Below are positions 26,492 to 36,111 of a stretch of DNA of 64,000 bases, one piece after another. The notes beneath the pieces were generated by a model. It had not been told where the DNA came from. It did no database searches and saw nothing but the letters and a program-made list of their open reading frames with translations. The DNA comes from Shewanella marina JCM 15074 (lineage in GTDB: Bacteria; Pseudomonadota; Gammaproteobacteria; Enterobacterales; Shewanellaceae): positions 1-64,000 of the forward strand of contig NZ_BALM01000017.1 in NCBI RefSeq assembly GCF_000614975.1, written 5' to 3'. Within the stretch, counting starts at the first letter, position 1, and each line of letters starts with the position of its first letter. The position numbers were made by a program, and so were the translations under genes.

Positions 26492-27625
26492 TTAATGACG
26501 TAGTTCTTCAGGAATAGGTTGTGATAAAGGCAGTGGTTTAGGCTTTTTGCCTTTACCTCGTTGGAATTGACGTAACTGAAACACATAAGCTAACACTTGC
26601 GCTACCGCAGTAAATAATCCATCAGGGATCTCTTGCTCAATACGAGTACTGTAAAAAATAGCACGCGCAAGTGGCGGTGCTGAAACAATGGCAACGTCAT
26701 GCTCACGAGCAATTTCTCTAATTTTAAATGCAACCTCATCAACCCCTTTCGCCACCACATAGGGGGCAGATGCTTTACTGGCATCATACTTCACCGCTAC
26801 CGCATAATGTTCAGGGTTCACCACAATCACATCAGCATTCGGCACTTCAGCCATCATACGTCGATGCGACATTTCATATTGTAATTGGCGGATACGACTT
26901 TTAACTTCAGGTTTTCCTTCCGTATCTTTATATTCGTCTTTGACTTCCTGCTTGGTCATCTTTAACTGTTTATTGTGATTCCAAATCTGGTATGGCACAT
27001 CAATCAAGGTAATTAATACAATCGAAAAACATATCAAAAAGAAAATCCAACTAATGATCTCTAAACCATGATAAACATTATTGGGTAACTGCTCATTAGA
27101 GAGTTGAATAATCCGCCCAAAATATAATTTAAGCAGTAAAAAAGCACTGATTGCAACGACTGAAAACTTAGCAATACTCTTCGCTAATTCAACTGCAGCT
27201 TGTACGCCAAACATCCGCTTAAAACCAGACATGGGATTCATTTTACTGCCTTTAGGCATAAAGGCTTTAGTCGAAAAAGAGAGACCGCCTAAAGCTACAT
27301 TGCCCATAAAGGCTAAAAACACCAGTAATGAAATAAACCCTAATAATGGCCAACCTAATTCCTGACCTATCGGTCCCCATACACGCAACATACTATATTC
27401 ATCAAAAATATTAGCGCGTGAGGGACTAAACAGCTGCGTCATAATCGTTGCAAGGCTGTCGCCCAACATAGGGCCAATAGTCATAAAACCAATGGCTGAC
27501 GCGACTAATACCGCAAATGTGCCTAACTCTTTTGACCGTGCAACCTGCCCTTTTTCTCGCGCTTGTTGCAAGCGTTTGGGGGTGGCTTCTTCAGTCCGTT
27601 CTTGGCTGCTATCGTTATCTGCCAT
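26492..27625 (-). CDS. flhB: FlhB, export specificity-switch protein
   Basis: The 377-residue product starts MADNDSSQERTEEATPKR, as FlhB proteins do, with SD GGGAGG ahead of the ATG at 27625; the frame extends 8 codons beyond. Four membrane segments and a soluble tail follow. The autocleavage site reads VVNPEHYAVAV (NPEH) where E. coli/Salmonella FlhB has NPTH; asparagine and proline, the residues that act in cleavage, are kept. FlhB switches export from rod/hook to filament substrates with FliK. The start overlaps the fliR stop. Confidence 0.95.
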   Translation of the reverse strand: MADNDSSQERTEEATPKRLQQAREKGQVARSKELGTFAVLVASAIGFMTIGPMLGDSLATIMTQLFSPSRANIFDEYSMLRVWGPIGQELGWPLLGFISLLVFLAFMGNVALGGLSFSTKAFMPKGSKMNPMSGFKRMFGVQAAVELAKSIAKFSVVAISAFLLLKLYFGRIIQLSNEQLPNNVYHGLEIISWIFFLICFSIVLITLIDVPYQIWNHNKQLKMTKQEVKDEYKDTEGKPEVKSRIRQLQYEMSHRRMMAEVPNADVIVVNPEHYAVAVKYDASKASAPYVVAKGVDEVAFKIREIAREHDVAIVSAPPLARAIFYSTRIEQEIPDGLFTAVAQVLAYVFQLRQFQRGKGKKPKPLPLSQPIPEELRH

Positions 27626-28422
27626 TAGCCGCCTCCCAATTGTGTACACTGCAGCCGCACCAAGTCACAAATCACTTGCTGGGCACTTAGCCAAATACGG
27701 TCAAAATGACTCATTACGGTTTCTAATGTCAGCCATAAAATCACTAACCCCGAAATCATAGTAATAGGGAAACCGATTGCAAAAATATTGAGCTGCGGTG
27801 CTGCGCGGGTCATCACCCCGAATGATAAGTTAATCACTAACAAAGCAACGATAGCAGACATAGACATGGTTAATGCAGCGGCAAAAATATAACTGCCCCA
27901 CAATACCAACTTATGATAAGCCCCAATGGCAATGCCTTCTGTACTAACTGGCAGTGTTTCAAAGCTAACAATCAACATTCTCACCATCAATAGATGACCA
28001 TCAACCGCTAAAAACACCATGGTGGCTAACAATAGAAAAAAGTTACCCACAACGGGCGTTTGTTGACCAGAACCTGGGTCAACCATAGACGCAAAACCTA
28101 AACTGGTTTGCATACCAATAATTTGACCAGCAAGCACAAAACACTGCATCAGCAACAAGCTAACAAAGCCCATAGCAATGCCAATGAGAATTTGCTGTAA
28201 CGTAATCAGAAAGCTAGTAATCGAAAATAATTCAGTATATGCCACCGGCGGCAGCATAGGCACAACCGCAACGGTCACGGCGACAGAAAGTAATAAACGG
28301 ATCTGTTTAGGGGTGTTATTAGAACCTATAACCGTCATCACCATAAACATGCTAGAGATGCGAAAAAATGGCCAGATATAATTAGCCAAAGACTGCATGA
28401 CGGTCTCAAGCAACAACTCCAT
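27625..28422 (-). CDS. fliR: FliR, export gate membrane protein
   Basis: A 265-residue protein with about six hydrophobic helices, including WPFFRISSMFMVMTVIG near 17-33 and SLGFASMVDPGSGQQTPVVG near 107-126, typical FliR motifs. It forms the export pore with FliP and FliQ. The frame is intact. It starts 4 bp after fliQ. Confidence 0.95.
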   Translation of the reverse strand: MELLLETVMQSLANYIWPFFRISSMFMVMTVIGSNNTPKQIRLLLSVAVTVAVVPMLPPVAYTELFSITSFLITLQQILIGIAMGFVSLLLMQCFVLAGQIIGMQTSLGFASMVDPGSGQQTPVVGNFFLLLATMVFLAVDGHLLMVRMLIVSFETLPVSTEGIAIGAYHKLVLWGSYIFAAALTMSMSAIVALLVINLSFGVMTRAAPQLNIFAIGFPITMISGLVILWLTLETVMSHFDRIWLSAQQVICDLVRLQCTQLGGG

Positions 28423-28426
28423 CGGA

Positions 28427-28696
28427 TTATCCTATGACCATTGGAATACGCTCGACCATACTAAAGAAGAAATCCATTAGCGTGCGTACCAACCAATGCC
28501 CACCCACCATTAATGCCATCAGAGTGACAATTAAACGGGGTAAGAAACTTAGAGTTTGTTCGTTAATAGAGGTAGCAGCTTGGAATACAGCAACTACTAA
28601 GCCAACAATCAAGCCCGGCACAACGACAGCAGATACAATGATAACTACGATAGATAAAGCATGGCGAAATACATCAACAAAATCTTCTGGAGACAT
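28427..28696 (-). CDS. fliQ: FliQ, export gate membrane protein
   Basis: An 89-residue protein with two membrane hairpin helices; MSPEDFVDVFRHALSIVVII at the start and VAVFQAATSINEQTLSFLP near 34-52 match FliQ. It packs around the FliP/FliR pore. Confidence 0.95.
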   Translation of the reverse strand: MSPEDFVDVFRHALSIVVIIVSAVVVPGLIVGLVVAVFQAATSINEQTLSFLPRLIVTLMALMVGGHWLVRTLMDFFFSMVERIPMVIG

Positions 28697-28698
28697 TG

Positions 28699-29457
28699 TC
28701 AGCCTCCAAAACTATTGGCTAAGGTACCCATCACTAAGCTCCAACCATCAACCAACACAAATAGCATAATCTTAAACGGCAGTGACACAATCATGGGGGA
28801 TAACATCATCATACCCATAGCCATCAAGATACTCGCCACCACAAGGTCAATAACCAAAAATGGGATAAATAACATAAATCCAATTTGGAACGCGGTTTTC
28901 AATTCGCTAGTGATAAATGCAGGAATGATAATCTGCATCGGCGCATCATTAACTGAGTTAATATTCTGATAACCCGAGATCTCAATAAATGTATTGAGAT
29001 CGGTCACACGGGTTTGACTTAGCATAAATTGCTTTAATGGCTGATGCCCAATTTCATAAGCTTGTTCAATATTTATTTTGGCGTCCATATAAGGTTGCAC
29101 TGCTTGCTCATACACTTGCGTGAACACTGGCGACATAATAAAGAAACTTAAAAATAAGCTAATACCAATTAAAATTTGATTGGATGGGGTTTGTTGTAAA
29201 CCAATGGCTTGTCTTAAAATAGACAACACCACAATAATTCGAGTAAAAGAGGTCAGCATAATGACCATGGCGGGTAAAAAGCTGAGCGCCGTCATTAAGA
29301 TAAGAATTTGCATCGTTACCGAATAACGACTTGAGCCATCCTCACCAGTGGTCACGGTTACGGCGGGTAAAATGCCTTCTTGCGCCTGTGCCCAAGGGGC
29401 AATAAACAGTAAAATTAACGGTAGCGCAGTTACAATCCTTTGTAATAATAAACTCAT
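28699..29457 (-). CDS. fliP: FliP, export gate membrane protein
   Basis: The 252-residue product has a cleavable signal peptide ending near AQAQEG (residue 25) and the FliP signatures [20 protein letters not shown] and [20 protein letters not shown]. Five copies form the core of the export pore. Its start overlaps the fliO stop by 4 bp. Confidence 0.96.
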   Translation of the reverse strand: MSLLLQRIVTALPLILLFIAPWAQAQEGILPAVTVTTGEDGSSRYSVTMQILILMTALSFLPAMVIMLTSFTRIIVVLSILRQAIGLQQTPSNQILIGISLFLSFFIMSPVFTQVYEQAVQPYMDAKINIEQAYEIGHQPLKQFMLSQTRVTDLNTFIEISGYQNINSVNDAPMQIIIPAFITSELKTAFQIGFMLFIPFLVIDLVVASILMAMGMMMLSPMIVSLPFKIMLFVLVDGWSLVMGTLANSFGG

Positions 29458-29798
29458 ACTTGCTCAGTCTTAGCTTGTCTTAATCGCTGTGAAAATGCCG
29501 ACTCAGGAACAGTGACAGGCACAGCTAACTTATCAATTAAATTAATCTGCTGTGCGGTTACCCCAAGTAAATATTGCTGCCCCTCTAATTCAATTAATAC
29601 CACCCGCTCTTTTTGGCCAACAACATTAGTGGCTAGAGTTTTAATGACACTATTTTGGGCTGGCATCAAATTGAGTCTTTTCAATAAAAAAACCAGAGCA
29701 AATATGACCGCCAATACCACCATTAAGCCCACTAACATACTGGCTAAACTGGTTAAGCTCGACATACTGTCAGCTTGGCTTATTACTTGACCCGACAT
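29454..29798 (-). CDS. fliO: FliO, export apparatus assembly protein
   Basis: A 114-residue single-pass protein: helix at about 17-38 ([17 protein letters not shown]), then a small cytoplasmic domain with [19 protein letters not shown]. FliO helps FliP assemble. It starts 23 bp after fliN. Confidence 0.88.
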   Translation of the reverse strand: MSGQVISQADSMSSLTSLASMLVGLMVVLAVIFALVFLLKRLNLMPAQNSVIKTLATNVVGQKERVVLIELEGQQYLLGVTAQQINLIDKLAVPVTVPESAFSQRLRQAKTEQV

Positions 29799-29821
29799 AC
29801 TTGCTCCTAGAGGTAGACCAA

Positions 29822-30178
29822 TTACTTTAACTTTTTAATGCGTTCGGTTTGGCTAATCACATCGGTTAAGCGAATACCAAATTTGTCATTTACCACGACC
29901 ACTTCACCATGAGCAATCAAGGTGCCATTAACCATGACATCTAATGCTTCTCCCGCTGCGCGATCCAACTCGACCACTGAGCCTTGGTTTAATTGCAGCA
30001 AATCACGAATACTAATATTGCTGCGGCCGACTTCCATTGAGATAGTGACCGGAATATCTAAAATGGTTTCTAATTTAGTTTCATCATCGTCAATCACTTG
30101 CGCAGTTTTATTGCTCAATTCATCTAATGCGACCGCTTCTGCTTCTTGCTCAGTGGCTTCTACTTGTTCTTCGCTCAT
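29822..30178 (-). CDS. fliN: FliN, C-ring switch protein
   Basis: The 118-residue product ends with the SpoA domain: ILDIPVTISMEVGRSNISIR near 39-58, LNQGSVVELDRAAGEALDV, VNDKFGIRLTD. The N-terminal 35 residues are acidic. FliN forms the lower C-ring and docks FliH. Frame and length are normal. Confidence 0.95.
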   Translation of the reverse strand: MSEEQVEATEQEAEAVALDELSNKTAQVIDDDETKLETILDIPVTISMEVGRSNISIRDLLQLNQGSVVELDRAAGEALDVMVNGTLIAHGEVVVVNDKFGIRLTDVISQTERIKKLK

Positions 30179-30187
30179 AGGGCTACC

Positions 30188-31207
30188 TTATTCACTTCCA
30201 ATTGAATTAACACTGCCTGGCAATTGCGGCAGGTTAGATTTTACAGTTTGCGGGCGTTGCATTTTTTCGCATACTTGCAACGCCAAGTTATCCTTAACCT
30301 TGCCCATTTTGCAGCGGAAAGTGGGCAAATCTTCCACCTTCATTAATACGTGTTCAGGTAAGTCGACCGGGATAACATCACCCGCCTTTAACGCCATCAC
30401 TTCGCGTAATGACATAGAGTGCTCAATAATGCTGGCATTAAAGCCGACATCCACATCTAATAACTCTTCTACAATCGCTTGAGAAAAACGCTTATCAGCA
30501 CCTTGATTATCATTTTTCACACCTGAATCAAGCATCTCTCGGATAGGCTCAACCATTGAGTAAGGAATTGTGACGTGGAAATCACCGCCACCACCATCAA
30601 CTTCAATATGGAATGAGTTAACTAACACCAAATCCGTTGGGCTCACAATATTAGCCATCGCCGGATTGACCTCTGATTCGATAAACTCAAAATCAACGTC
30701 CATCACGGGTGCCCATGCTTCTTTGTAATCTTCAAAAATAATCTTTAATAGCAGCTGTACAATACGTCGTTCAGTTGGGGTAAATTCACGCCCCTCAATT
30801 TTGGCGTGAAAGCGACCATCTCCACCAAAAAAATTATCCACCAAAATAAAGACCAAACGTGCTTCCATAGTAATCAGCGCAGTGCCTTTTAATGGACTAA
30901 AACGCACCATATTCAAACTCGTTGGCACAAATAACGAATGGACATATTCGCCAAATTTCAACATTTGTACGCCGTTAAATGACACTTCACTACCACGGCG
31001 CATCATGTTGAACATGCTAACCCGCATATGACGTACAAAACGCTCGTTTATCATCTCTAGCGTAGGCATTCGGCCACTGACAACCCGATCTTGTGACGCA
31101 AAGTCAAAAGGCTGCGCTGTAGCACTATCTACGCTATCGCTACCGTCTTCTTCATCAACACCATGTAACAGTGCATCAATTTCGTCTTGGCTAAGTAAAT
31201 CACTCAC
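30188..31207 (-). CDS. fliM: FliM, C-ring switch protein
   Basis: The 339-residue protein begins MSDLLSQDEIDALLHGV, the CheY-P docking motif, followed by the middle GGXG domain (NFFGGDGRFHAKIEGREFTP) and a C-terminal SpoA domain. It sets rotation sense when bound by CheY-P. The CheY-binding tail remains well conserved although cheY here is broken and the local chemotaxis genes are missing. It is 9 bp upstream of fliN. Confidence 0.96.
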   Translation of the reverse strand: MSDLLSQDEIDALLHGVDEEDGSDSVDSATAQPFDFASQDRVVSGRMPTLEMINERFVRHMRVSMFNMMRRGSEVSFNGVQMLKFGEYVHSLFVPTSLNMVRFSPLKGTALITMEARLVFILVDNFFGGDGRFHAKIEGREFTPTERRIVQLLLKIIFEDYKEAWAPVMDVDFEFIESEVNPAMANIVSPTDLVLVNSFHIEVDGGGGDFHVTIPYSMVEPIREMLDSGVKNDNQGADKRFSQAIVEELLDVDVGFNASIIEHSMSLREVMALKAGDVIPVDLPEHVLMKVEDLPTFRCKMGKVKDNLALQVCEKMQRPQTVKSNLPQLPGSVNSIGSE

Positions 31208-31242
31208 GCTATCTACCCTTATTCATCAATATCACGACTCAA

Positions 31243-31761
31243 TTACTGCATAATAAAGCCAGTAAATAGCACTTGCTCAACCACGGAGCGCCCAGCAACT
31301 GACTGCAACACTTGCTGTACATTTTCAAGTGCAATCCGACGTTGCTCGTTTTTACCTTCAGGTGTTTTGAGTTGTTCCACATCAGCCGCACTCAGTACCG
31401 TCAGTAATTTATCTTCAATTAATGGAATATGCTTACGAACCAACACATCATCAGCAATACCTCGAACCATCAGTTCTACTTTTATCTCGACCATACGTTC
31501 GCGGTCTTTACCTTTTAAATTCAATAAAAAAGGCTTACCCATTGGTACATATAACGCTTGTGGTCCTTCAGCTTCACCATCAGCGCCACCTTCACCTTCT
31601 GCGGCAACCGTTTGCTCAGTTGCAGGCGCATCATCCCCCCCCATCATAAAAAATGCTGCAGCACCGCCACCACCGAGTAATACCAGCACCACTGCAATTA
31701 TAATGATCAGCTTGCCTTTGCCTTTTTTGGTTTCTTCAACCTCTAATGCTTCTTCAGCCAT
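31243..31761 (-). CDS. fliL: FliL, basal-body/stator-associated protein
   Basis: The 172-residue product has a charged N-terminus, one membrane helix near 18-42 (IIIIAVVLVLLGGGGAAAFF), a low-complexity acidic linker, and a periplasmic stomatin-like domain ending in QVLFTGFIMQ, the conserved FliL end. It supports stator function. It lies between fliK and fliM. Confidence 0.93.
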   Translation of the reverse strand: MAEEALEVEETKKGKGKLIIIIAVVLVLLGGGGAAAFFMMGGDDAPATEQTVAAEGEGGADGEAEGPQALYVPMGKPFLLNLKGKDRERMVEIKVELMVRGIADDVLVRKHIPLIEDKLLTVLSAADVEQLKTPEGKNEQRRIALENVQQVLQSVAGRSVVEQVLFTGFIMQ

Positions 31762-31801
31762 TTCATATCCTTATGATTTACCAATTTAATCCGTTAATAA
31801 A

Positions 31802-33238
31802 TTAAGCGTAATAATCAATTACACTGTCATCTAGCTGCTCAGTTATTTGACTTGATTGAGTTTGATGATTGGCTTGTTCATCTCGGCCATGATGATTTGC
31901 TGCAATCTGCTCATCTTGATTTGTTTGTTCATTTTGCTGCTGGCCATCATTAACGCCGCTATCGGTTAAATTCATGCCCTGCTCGGCCAACATCTCACGT
32001 AATCGAGGCATCGCTTGTTCAAGTAAGTCTCGGGTTTGTGGCTGCAATGCACTAAATTGAACTTGGGTTTGATCACCTTGAACTTGCACCCTAATCATCA
32101 TCTGCCCAAGCTCGGCTGGGTCGAGGCGAATTTCCATCTTATTAATGCCGTTATTCACCATATGCATTGCTTGCTGCTGCATTACCGGTGCAAAACGAGC
32201 CATCATTGCCTTCATATTGTTATCACCAACATCGCTACGTAATGTCACAAGCGTATTGACGCTATCAGTACGATTAGCACTGACTTGTTGTAACTGTGTG
32301 GCTGATGCGGAAGTGCTGCTTAGTTGACTATCACCTAAACTAGTATTAGTCGGAGTTGAGGTTATTAATTGGCTTAACTGTTGGCTCACCACATCCGATG
32401 TTTTAAGTTGATTGACCAGCTTGCCTTCAATACTCAAACTCACTTTCTCTGCCAACTTATCCATATTTTGCAATTCACCATCAGCCGCGACTTTTAAAAT
32501 GCTGTTAAGTTGCGATTTTTGCTCTGTGGTTAAGGGATTCTCACCCCCTAAAATAGGCATTTGCAATTGTGCGGTATTGTTTGGCATTGTTGCAGCAAGT
32601 TGCTGGCTTAATTGCTGTAGTTGTGGTTGCAGTTGTTCAACGACTAGCGACATTTGTGCCGGTGTCATTTGTGATAATTCTTGGCTAGATAATCCACTGA
32701 CTTGGGCTAATTGCGGCAAGCTCAACCCAGTTTGATTAAGTAATTGTTGTAATTCAGGCGGCAAGTTTTGGCCGCTAGTATTGATATTTGCCGCTGCTAG
32801 AGATAATTGACTCACATCAGTTGCAACATTCGAACGACCAAATTGCTGACCAAAATTAATTTGTGATAACACTAAGCTCACCTCATCAGGCAAGCTTGTT
32901 ACTGTCGTTGTCGAAGTTAAATTTTGTATTGCATTTTTGACATCAATTAAAGAGGCCTGCTGGGCTGCTGAAAACTCAATATCATCAGTAACCCCATCAG
33001 TTTCATCAACTGTTGGCTCAGCCATTTGACTTTGATCTGATTGAGATTTTATCTCATTTTTAGGCATTAACGACTCAACTTGTTGCTGTTGAGCTTTAGC
33101 AAAGTCATCACCAAACAGCGCGGCATTATCTGGCGATGATTCCGTCTGTGATGAACCTTGCTGACCACGAGATAATGGTGCAGACCCCGCTCCAGAACCC
33201 AGTAATAAATTTGATATTTGCTGCACTGAACTCACCAT
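31802..33238 (-). CDS. fliK: FliK, hook-length control protein
   Basis: A 478-residue protein, Gln-rich in the first 350 residues. The C-terminal FliK domain is clear: MEIRLDPAELGQMMIRVQVQ near 367-386 and QPQTRDLLEQAMPRLREML. It measures hook length and triggers the FlhB switch. A sigma54 promoter and a leader hairpin precede it, so it probably heads the fliKLMNOPQR-flhB operon. Confidence 0.9.
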   Translation of the reverse strand: MVSSVQQISNLLLGSGAGSAPLSRGQQGSSQTESSPDNAALFGDDFAKAQQQQVESLMPKNEIKSQSDQSQMAEPTVDETDGVTDDIEFSAAQQASLIDVKNAIQNLTSTTTVTSLPDEVSLVLSQINFGQQFGRSNVATDVSQLSLAAANINTSGQNLPPELQQLLNQTGLSLPQLAQVSGLSSQELSQMTPAQMSLVVEQLQPQLQQLSQQLAATMPNNTAQLQMPILGGENPLTTEQKSQLNSILKVAADGELQNMDKLAEKVSLSIEGKLVNQLKTSDVVSQQLSQLITSTPTNTSLGDSQLSSTSASATQLQQVSANRTDSVNTLVTLRSDVGDNNMKAMMARFAPVMQQQAMHMVNNGINKMEIRLDPAELGQMMIRVQVQGDQTQVQFSALQPQTRDLLEQAMPRLREMLAEQGMNLTDSGVNDGQQQNEQTNQDEQIAANHHGRDEQANHQTQSSQITEQLDDSVIDYYA

Positions 33239-33257
33239 TCCTTTTGCTTGTTCAAAG

Positions 33258-33279
33258 CTTTGACGCTAAAGCGTCAAAG
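33258..33279 (-). other. Hairpin in the fliK leader
   Basis: CTTTGACGC-TTTA-GCGTCAAAG forms a perfect 9-bp stem 20 bp before fliK and downstream of its sigma54 promoter. No U-tract follows, so it is more likely a translation or stability element, or the end of the fliEFGHIJ transcript. Confidence 0.5.
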
Positions 33280-33333
33280 TTTCTACTTTTCAGTGAAACG
33301 TTACTTCCATTCCTACGCTTCACTTAAACAAAA

Positions 33334-33348
33334 GCAATTTATATGCCA
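33334..33348 (-). promoter_or_regulatory. Sigma54 promoter for fliK operon
   Basis: TGGCATATAAATTGC on the minus strand has correct -24/-12 spacing and lies in the 189-bp gap between fliJ and fliK. Confidence 0.82.
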
Positions 33349-33427
33349 GTTAGAAAGTACTGAATTAGATTAATGCATTTTATTATGGCAGGACAGACGA
33401 GTTGAGAGAGATGATGACTTTTAATAT

Positions 33428-33874
33428 TTAACGGGCTTGGCGCAAAAATTGATTAATCGCAAATTCATCAATCATTTTTTGTTCGCGCTTATTTTCTAAC
33501 ATAATCTGACGTTGTTTTTTCTTTTCTAATAGTGACTCAATACCTTTACGTTTTTGCTGTTTCTCAAGCCAATGCTGCTGACGGTGCTCTTTGATAGTAT
33601 TAGTTTGATTAACATGATTATTTTGTTGTTCAATAGCCCCATCAATCTGTTTAATAAAACGGTAAAACTGCTGATAAAAACTGGCACTTATTTGTTGACC
33701 AATTTTATCATCTAACTGTTTCATATAATCTAACCGATACTGATTTAACGCACCTAATTGATCACAGGCTTTTTGCCAGTCCAATTGAGCTGAACGCATC
33801 TGCAAACTGGCTTGCTGTTCTGCATCTTGTGCCAAATCTAATACGATCAATAGGGGATCTTTTCTCATCATCAA
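33428..33874 (-). CDS. fliJ: FliJ, export chaperone
   Basis: A 148-residue, highly charged, all-helical coiled-coil protein rich in Gln and Lys, as FliJ is. It works between the FliI ATPase and FlhA. The start has three successive ATGs; AAGGGG sits eight bases before the first. It follows fliI directly, the usual order. Confidence 0.88.
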   Translation of the reverse strand: MMMRKDPLLIVLDLAQDAEQQASLQMRSAQLDWQKACDQLGALNQYRLDYMKQLDDKIGQQISASFYQQFYRFIKQIDGAIEQQNNHVNQTNTIKEHRQQHWLEKQQKRKGIESLLEKKKQRQIMLENKREQKMIDEFAINQFLRQAR

Positions 33875-33876
33875 TA

Positions 33877-35217
33877 TTACCCCTTACACTGAGCAGCAAT
33901 TTGATTAAGCATCACCCGACTATCATCAAAACTAACGGCATCACTCATGGTTTGTCTTAAAAATGCATTCATCGCCGGTTGCAGACGTATCGCATTATCA
34001 ATCCGAGGATCGCTGCCTTGTGAATAGGCGCCGATTGAGATCAAATCTCGGTTTTGTTGATATAGCGAGTAACACTGCTTCACTTTTCGCATTGATTCCA
34101 GATGCTCAGTATCAATCACCATCGGGGCAACACGACTAATTGATGCTTCCACATCAATCGCTGGATAGTGTCCGCTATCAGCTAATTGGCGTGACAACAC
34201 AATATGACCATCTAAAATTGCTCTTGACGCATCGGCAATCGGATCTTGCTGATCATCACCTTCGGTTAATACCGTATAAAATGCGGTAATAGAACCTTGC
34301 GAACCACCACCGTTACCCGCACGTTCAACCAGCTTAGGTAATTTAGCAAATACCGACGGTGGATAACCCTTGGTTGCTGGCGGCTCACCAACGGCAAGCG
34401 CAATTTCACGCTGCGCCTGTGCATAGCGAGTTAAACTATCCATTAATAGCAGCACGTTATAGCCTAAATCTCTAAAATACTCAGCTATTCGTGTTGACGT
34501 TTCACAAGCCCGTAAACGCATTAGTGGTGAAGTATCAGCTGGAGCAGCCACTACCACAGAACGAGCTCGGCCTTGCTCCCCTAAAATCTCTTCAATAAAC
34601 TCTTTGACTTCACGACCACGCTCACCCACTAAGCCCACCACAATAATGTCGGCATTAGTGCCACGGGTCATCATGCCTAACAGCACACTTTTACCCACAC
34701 CTGAACCTGCAAATAATCCCATTCGTTGGCCTATGCCGACAGTTAGCATGGCATTAATCGCACGCACGCCTACATCTAAAGGTTGACTAATCGCACGTCG
34801 ACTCAGTGGATTAATCGCTTGGCTATAACGACCCGTTTGAGTTTCAGCACGCAATGGTCCTTTATCATCAAGTGGCACCGCATTGCCATCAAGCACTCGC
34901 CCTAACAAAGATAAACCAACAGGTAATCCAGTTTGCTCACCTAATGGCGTAACTTTGGCACCGGGTAATACGCCGCGTAATTCTTCAATCGGCATTAAAT
35001 AAAGTAATTGGTCATCAAAACCAATCACTTCAGCCACCAGCTCACCCGCCATAGTTTCAATGGCGCATAAACTACCAACAGGCGCTCGGCAGCCACTGGC
35101 CTCAAGTGTTAACCCCACAACCCTCACTAATTGCCCTTGGGCAACTGGCCGAAAAGGGATAACTTTACTGGTCGTATGACTAAGCTGTTTAATCAATCTC
35201 GTTGTTAATGCTTGCAT
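33877..35217 (-). CDS. fliI: FliI, flagellar export ATPase
   Basis: The 446-residue product has the F1-beta-like ATPase core: Walker A GSGVGKS at 171-177, [20 protein letters not shown] and the [19 protein letters not shown]alker B region. It energises loading of export substrates with FliH and FliJ. Frame and length are normal. The start overlaps the end of fliH by 29 bp. Confidence 0.96.
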   Translation of the reverse strand: MQALTTRLIKQLSHTTSKVIPFRPVAQGQLVRVVGLTLEASGCRAPVGSLCAIETMAGELVAEVIGFDDQLLYLMPIEELRGVLPGAKVTPLGEQTGLPVGLSLLGRVLDGNAVPLDDKGPLRAETQTGRYSQAINPLSRRAISQPLDVGVRAINAMLTVGIGQRMGLFAGSGVGKSVLLGMMTRGTNADIIVVGLVGERGREVKEFIEEILGEQGRARSVVVAAPADTSPLMRLRACETSTRIAEYFRDLGYNVLLLMDSLTRYAQAQREIALAVGEPPATKGYPPSVFAKLPKLVERAGNGGGSQGSITAFYTVLTEGDDQQDPIADASRAILDGHIVLSRQLADSGHYPAIDVEASISRVAPMVIDTEHLESMRKVKQCYSLYQQNRDLISIGAYSQGSDPRIDNAIRLQPAMNAFLRQTMSDAVSFDDSRVMLNQIAAQCKG

Positions 35218-36111
35218 CAGGCTTTATCTCATCAGAATCACTCGCAGTTTGCTTATGAGCTATTGGGCTTATTGAGGCAGAAACAGGTGTACTTGATTGA
35301 TTTGTATCTTGCTGAACCGCGATCTGTTGCTGCAGGTTTTGCTCTTGCTGTTCAATCGTGGCTAATACCGCTTTTATACGAGTTTCCAATAGCATATCAA
35401 CCATTGAGCGTTCGCTCTCAATAATACAGTCACCGTCATTTAAGCTAGGATCAACATCGATTTGCCACTGGTGTTGTGCCAGTGCTTTATCGCCATACAT
35501 CTCGCTAATTAAGTCAGCACTGTGTTTGTTCACTCGTACTGACACGGCTTGTTTCTTTATCGGCAATGCATCAATACCTTGTCGCATTGCCGCTAAAATA
35601 TGTTCCGGATGAGTATGAATTTCTTGCCCTATCACAGCCCGAGTTAACGCTATGGTGAGTTGCAATATCTGTTGTTCAACTTCGGCATTTAACACGGCTA
35701 ATGGTTGTTCAAATTGTTGCAGTAACTGCTCAAACTGATCGGTTAGTGGCTTAATTAAATCTCGACCCGCTTGTTCACCGGTCTCTTTTCCCTGAGCATA
35801 ACCCTCACTTTGTCCTTTGGCGATGCCCTCAATTTTACCTTGCTCAAAGCCCGCGAGATGCCCCTCTTCACGCCCCTGCTCAAAACCCTCTTGCTGTGCT
35901 AATGCTCGAATATCTTCAATTTCAGATAGAGTTGGTGGTAAAAACTTATTGTTTTACCACTGCCGTCATCATCATCTCGCTGCACTTTATGGCCGAACAT
36001 GTCACTGTTCATTTTAGGTAAGTCGGCACTGACATCAGGCAGTTCCCAATGACTAAAGTCATCGAACTGATCTTTACTTAGTGTCGCTGTTGATTTAGGC
36101 ATATTGTCCAT
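35189..36111 (-). pseudogene. fliH: fliH with a single net -1 frameshift
   Basis: The N-terminus (SHWELPDVSADLPKMNSDMFG) reads well to about codon 52, then stops after 70 codons. The following FliH coiled-coil (LPPTLSEIEDIRALAQQEGF, QGREEGHLAGFEQGK) and FliI-binding C-terminus are in another frame. The break lies between 35938 and 35956; an A5-to-A4 contraction at 35952-35955 would explain it. Total length is one base short of 308 codons. FliH is the stator-like regulator of FliI; loss impairs but does not always abolish export. Confidence 0.9.

Noticed and set aside
29922..30482. A 186-codon plus-strand frame across fliN and fliM
   Set aside because: Both minus-strand genes are unmistakable; the opposite frame is low-complexity Ser/Thr-rich shadow.
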